Assembly: GCF_009931655.1 (NCBI RefSeq) | Contig: NZ_CP047984.1 | Span: forward strand, 2,931,001-2,995,000 | Reading direction: 5' to 3' | Origin: Pontibacter russatus | GTDB taxonomy: Bacteria; Bacteroidota; Bacteroidia; Cytophagales; Hymenobacteraceae | DNA length: 64,000 bases | Part shown: one piece after another, positions 61,893 through 64,000 of the stretch | How positions within the stretch are numbered: position 1 is the stretch's first letter | How the letters are laid out: the number at the start of each line of letters is the position of its first letter | Program-made: the position numbers and the translations under genes | The notes under the pieces: model-generated | Database searches by the model: none | What the model was told of the DNA's origin: nothing | Seen by the model: the letters and a program-made list of their open reading frames with translations, nothing else

Positions 61893-62010
61893 AATGGTTA
61901 ATTGCTATATTGCTGATTGTTAAAAAAGCGATCAGCAAGAGATATAAGTATATAGTTGTTGGTAGTTGATGGCTTTGAAGACAATCAACAACCAGCAAGC
62001 AACAATCAAG
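61893..62010. repeat. TTGATTGTTAAA-family repeat, copy C
   Basis: The left arm GGTTAATTGCTATATTGCTG and ATTGTTAAA (about 61895-61924) and the right arm ACAATCAACAACCAGCAAGC (61981-62000) are inverted variants of the element at 12263. It lies between rfbB and rfbA. Confidence 0.6.
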
Positions 62011-62012
62011 AA

Positions 62013-62873
62013 ATGAAAGGAATCATATTGGCCGGAGGCTCCGGCACCCGTTTACACCCCCTGACCATTGCGGTGAGCAAGCAGCTGATGCCGGTCTATG
62101 ACAAGCCGATGATTTACTATCCGCTGTCTACGCTCATGCTGTCTGGCATCAAGGACATCCTGATCATCTCGACGCCGCACGACCTGCCGCTGTTCGAGCG
62201 GCTTCTGGGCGACGGCAGCCATATAGGCTGCAGTTTCAGCTACGCCGTGCAGGAGGAGCCAAACGGGCTGGCGCAGGCCTTCGTCATCGGGGAGGAATTT
62301 ATTGGCGGCGATAAAGCGGCGCTGATACTGGGCGACAATATCTTTTACGGGTCGGGTATGAGCAAGCTGCTGCAGGCCAATAATGATCCGGACGGCGGGG
62401 TGGTGTTTGCCTACCACGTGCACGATCCGGAGCGCTATGGTGTGGTGGAGTTTGATGAGCATAACGTAGCCGTATCGATAGAGGAGAAGCCTAAGGAGCC
62501 AAAATCCAGCTTCGCGGTGCCGGGGCTGTACTTCTACGATAACGATGTGGTGGAGATCGCCAAAAACCTGCAGCCAAGCCCGCGTGGCGAATATGAAATC
62601 ACGGATGTGAACAAAGAGTACTTACGACGAGGCAAACTGAAAGTGGGCATTCTGGACCGGGGCACCGCCTGGCTGGACACGGGCACCATCGTGTCGCTGA
62701 TGCAGGCGGCCACCTTTGTGCAGGTGATCGAGGAGCGGCAGGGCCTGAAGATCGGCAGCATCGAGGAGGTGGCTTATCGCATGGGTTTTATCAACGCGGA
62801 GCAACTGCAGCGCGTGGCCGAGCCCCTGCGCAAGAGCGGCTACGGCGAATACCTGCTGCAAATTCTGAAGTAG
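62013..62873 (+). CDS. rfbA: Glucose-1-phosphate thymidylyltransferase
   Basis: RfbA makes dTDP-glucose, the substrate of rfbB. From the ATG at 62013 it has 286 residues, starting [18 protein letters not shown], the nucleotidyl-transfer motif. [19 protein letters not shown] and the EEKPKEPKS loop are all family hallmarks. rfbC and rfbD are not present in the window, so the end product (rhamnose or another deoxysugar) is unknown. It ends in a strong terminator. Confidence 0.95.
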   Translation: MKGIILAGGSGTRLHPLTIAVSKQLMPVYDKPMIYYPLSTLMLSGIKDILIISTPHDLPLFERLLGDGSHIGCSFSYAVQEEPNGLAQAFVIGEEFIGGDKAALILGDNIFYGSGMSKLLQANNDPDGGVVFAYHVHDPERYGVVEFDEHNVAVSIEEKPKEPKSSFAVPGLYFYDNDVVEIAKNLQPSPRGEYEITDVNKEYLRRGKLKVGILDRGTAWLDTGTIVSLMQAATFVQVIEERQGLKIGSIEEVAYRMGFINAEQLQRVAEPLRKSGYGEYLLQILK

Positions 62874-62913
62874 ATTTTATATATGAATTAGGTTTCATAT
62901 ATAAACCATGTAT

Positions 62914-62955
62914 AAGACGAGGCCCGGCTGAGAAAACTTAGCCGGGCCTCGTCTT
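62914..62955. terminator. Bidirectional terminator between rfbA and chrA
   Basis: AAGACGAGGCCCGGCT pairs with AGCCGGGCCTCGTCTT over a ten-base loop, a perfect 16-bp stem. The two genes are convergent. Confidence 0.88.
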
Positions 62956-62956
62956 T

Positions 62957-64000
62957 TCAATTGATAATGATGCCCAGTAGCAGTCCTGTCAGGATAAGCA
63001 CAGGCGCGGGTATTTTGGTGAAGAGGAGCAGGCAAAACGTGGCCACCACAATGCCGAAGTTCAGGGGCGTGTTCTCGATGGGGTGATAGAGCTGTATGGC
63101 CGCCGCTACCACCATGCCCGAACTCACGGCGCTGATTCCTTCCAGCGAGGCCCGCACCACCCGGTATTTCTTCAGGCCGTCCCAAAACCGGATAACGAAG
63201 AAGATGAGAAAAGTGCCCGGCAGGAAAATGCCGACGGTCGCCACAAAAGAGCCCAGCAACTGGCCCGGCAGGCCGAACTTCCGCATCGCCAGGCTGCCGA
63301 CGAAGGAGCAGAAAGAGAAGGTGGGTCCCGGCAGGGCCTGCACAATGGCGTAGCCCGACAGGAACTCCTCCCCGGTGAGGTAACCTTTAAAGTCCACAAA
63401 CTCGGTGAAGAGCAGCGGAATGAGCACCTGCCCGCCCCCAAACACCAGGCTTCCGTTCCGGTAAAAGTTCTCGAACAACCTGACCGGCAACGAGGAGGTC
63501 GTGGCACCCAGCACCGCCGCCGTTACCAACACCCCCACAAACAATATGAAATTGGCCCACTGGATGTGCAGCTTCTTGTCTTTTTCGAGCGGGTGCTGCT
63601 TAAAGCGCAGGGCCGTGACCGCGCCGCCCGCAAGCAGCATCACCGGAAACACCCACGGAGAGGAGAAGAAATACACCAGGATAGCCGAAATCACCATCAG
63701 CACAATGGCCGTTTTTGTCGTCACCACTTTCAGGCTGATGACATAGGCGGCGTAGGCCACAAAACCCACGGCCATGGGTAGGATAATCCGCAGGAACTCC
63801 AGGGACATGCCCTGCTGCTGCAGGTAGGAGATGCCGATGGCCGCCAGCGCCATAATGGTGGCGGCAGGCGTTATCCAGACAAGCAGCGTAAGGTACGCCA
63901 GGTTCGGCCCCCCGATCTTAAAGCCGATGGCCGTGATGGTTTGGGTGGAGGTGGGGCCGGGCAGGATCTGGCACAGGGCGTTCAGCTCTATCAGTTCCTT
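62957..64000 (-). CDS. chrA: Chromate transporter ChrA, 5' end beyond window
   Basis: ChrA exports chromate, giving chromate resistance, although many members have unknown substrates. The 348 codons in the window run off the right edge. The N-terminal CHR half begins within NALCQILPGPTSTQTITAIGF and the second half has VQALPGPTFSFCSFVG, matching the doubled PGP-type motif of the family. Many hydrophobic segments are seen (about ten). An internal ATG at 63853 is not the real start. The sulfate/chromate family neighbours are absent. Confidence 0.9.
   Translation of the reverse strand, partial: KELIELNALCQILPGPTSTQTITAIGFKIGGPNLAYLTLLVWITPAATIMALAAIGISYLQQQGMSLEFLRIILPMAVGFVAYAAYVISLKVVTTKTAIVLMVISAILVYFFSSPWVFPVMLLAGGAVTALRFKQHPLEKDKKLHIQWANFILFVGVLVTAAVLGATTSSLPVRLFENFYRNGSLVFGGGQVLIPLLFTEFVDFKGYLTGEEFLSGYAIVQALPGPTFSFCSFVGSLAMRKFGLPGQLLGSFVATVGIFLPGTFLIFFVIRFWDGLKKYRVVRASLEGISAVSSGMVVAAAIQLYHPIENTPLNFGIVVATFCLLLFTKIPAPVLILTGLLLGIIIN

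Noticed and set aside
1..64000. A phage, integrative element or new defence system
   Set aside because: I saw no integrase, transposase, phage structural genes, toxin-antitoxin pair or defence cluster in the window.

Overview
The window is a chromosomal piece of a member of the Bacteroidota, most likely a cytophagalean of the Hymenobacteraceae (Pontibacter-like). The reasons are the SusC/SusD pair with a hybrid two-component regulator, a long NusB, the folP-cdaA pair, a DoxX protein of the BT_3928 type, TTG-N19-TAnnTTTG promoters without clear Shine-Dalgarno sites, and a G+C-rich background studded with TATATA words. The family-level placement is inference.

Most of the window is housekeeping. 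The left part (1-13.8 kb) has c-di-AMP synthesis (cdaA) with folate synthesis (folP), shikimate kinase, a fatty acid hydroxylase, malate:quinone oxidoreductase, an ABC exporter translationally coupled to a small membrane protein, pheS and a 3-hydroxybutyryl-CoA dehydrogenase. A three-repeat CRISPR relic without cas genes lies at 8.4-8.6 kb. A tRNA-Asn is at 13.9 kb and a tRNA-Val at 39.4 kb.

From 16.0 to 29.7 kb there is a polysaccharide utilization locus, all on the minus strand: hybrid regulator, SusC, SusD, GH30, GH2 remnant, GH43. It shows clear decay. susC is cut by a single in-frame TAG, and the GH2 gene has lost its middle, so only its first ~47 codons and its last ~50 codons remain, out of frame.

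From 30 to 64 kb there is a second ABC exporter, leucine dehydrogenase, the cluster nusB-ytxH-idh-DUF1573-yajC-ybbR-coaE, a large AsmA-like protein, a mechanosensitive channel, two further Glu/Leu/Phe/Val dehydrogenases, anmK, an ArsR-type regulator, hemA, an orphan histidine kinase, an EamA transporter, a dihydrouridine synthase, phospholipid synthesis (cdsA, psd) next to a CPBP protease, a free methionine-(R)-sulfoxide reductase, ribD, prmC, nucleotide-sugar genes (galE, rfbB, rfbA) and a chrA cut by the window edge.

Intergenic DNA carries at least three families of short inverted-repeat elements. They repeatedly abut or supply stop codons, and one sits where the start of eamA should be. 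I found no convincing new multi-gene system. The most notable items are the CRISPR relic, the decaying PUL, the TEX264/GyrI-like protein coupled to an ABC exporter, and the repeat families. All family assignments come from reading motifs in translated sequence; no database was searched.
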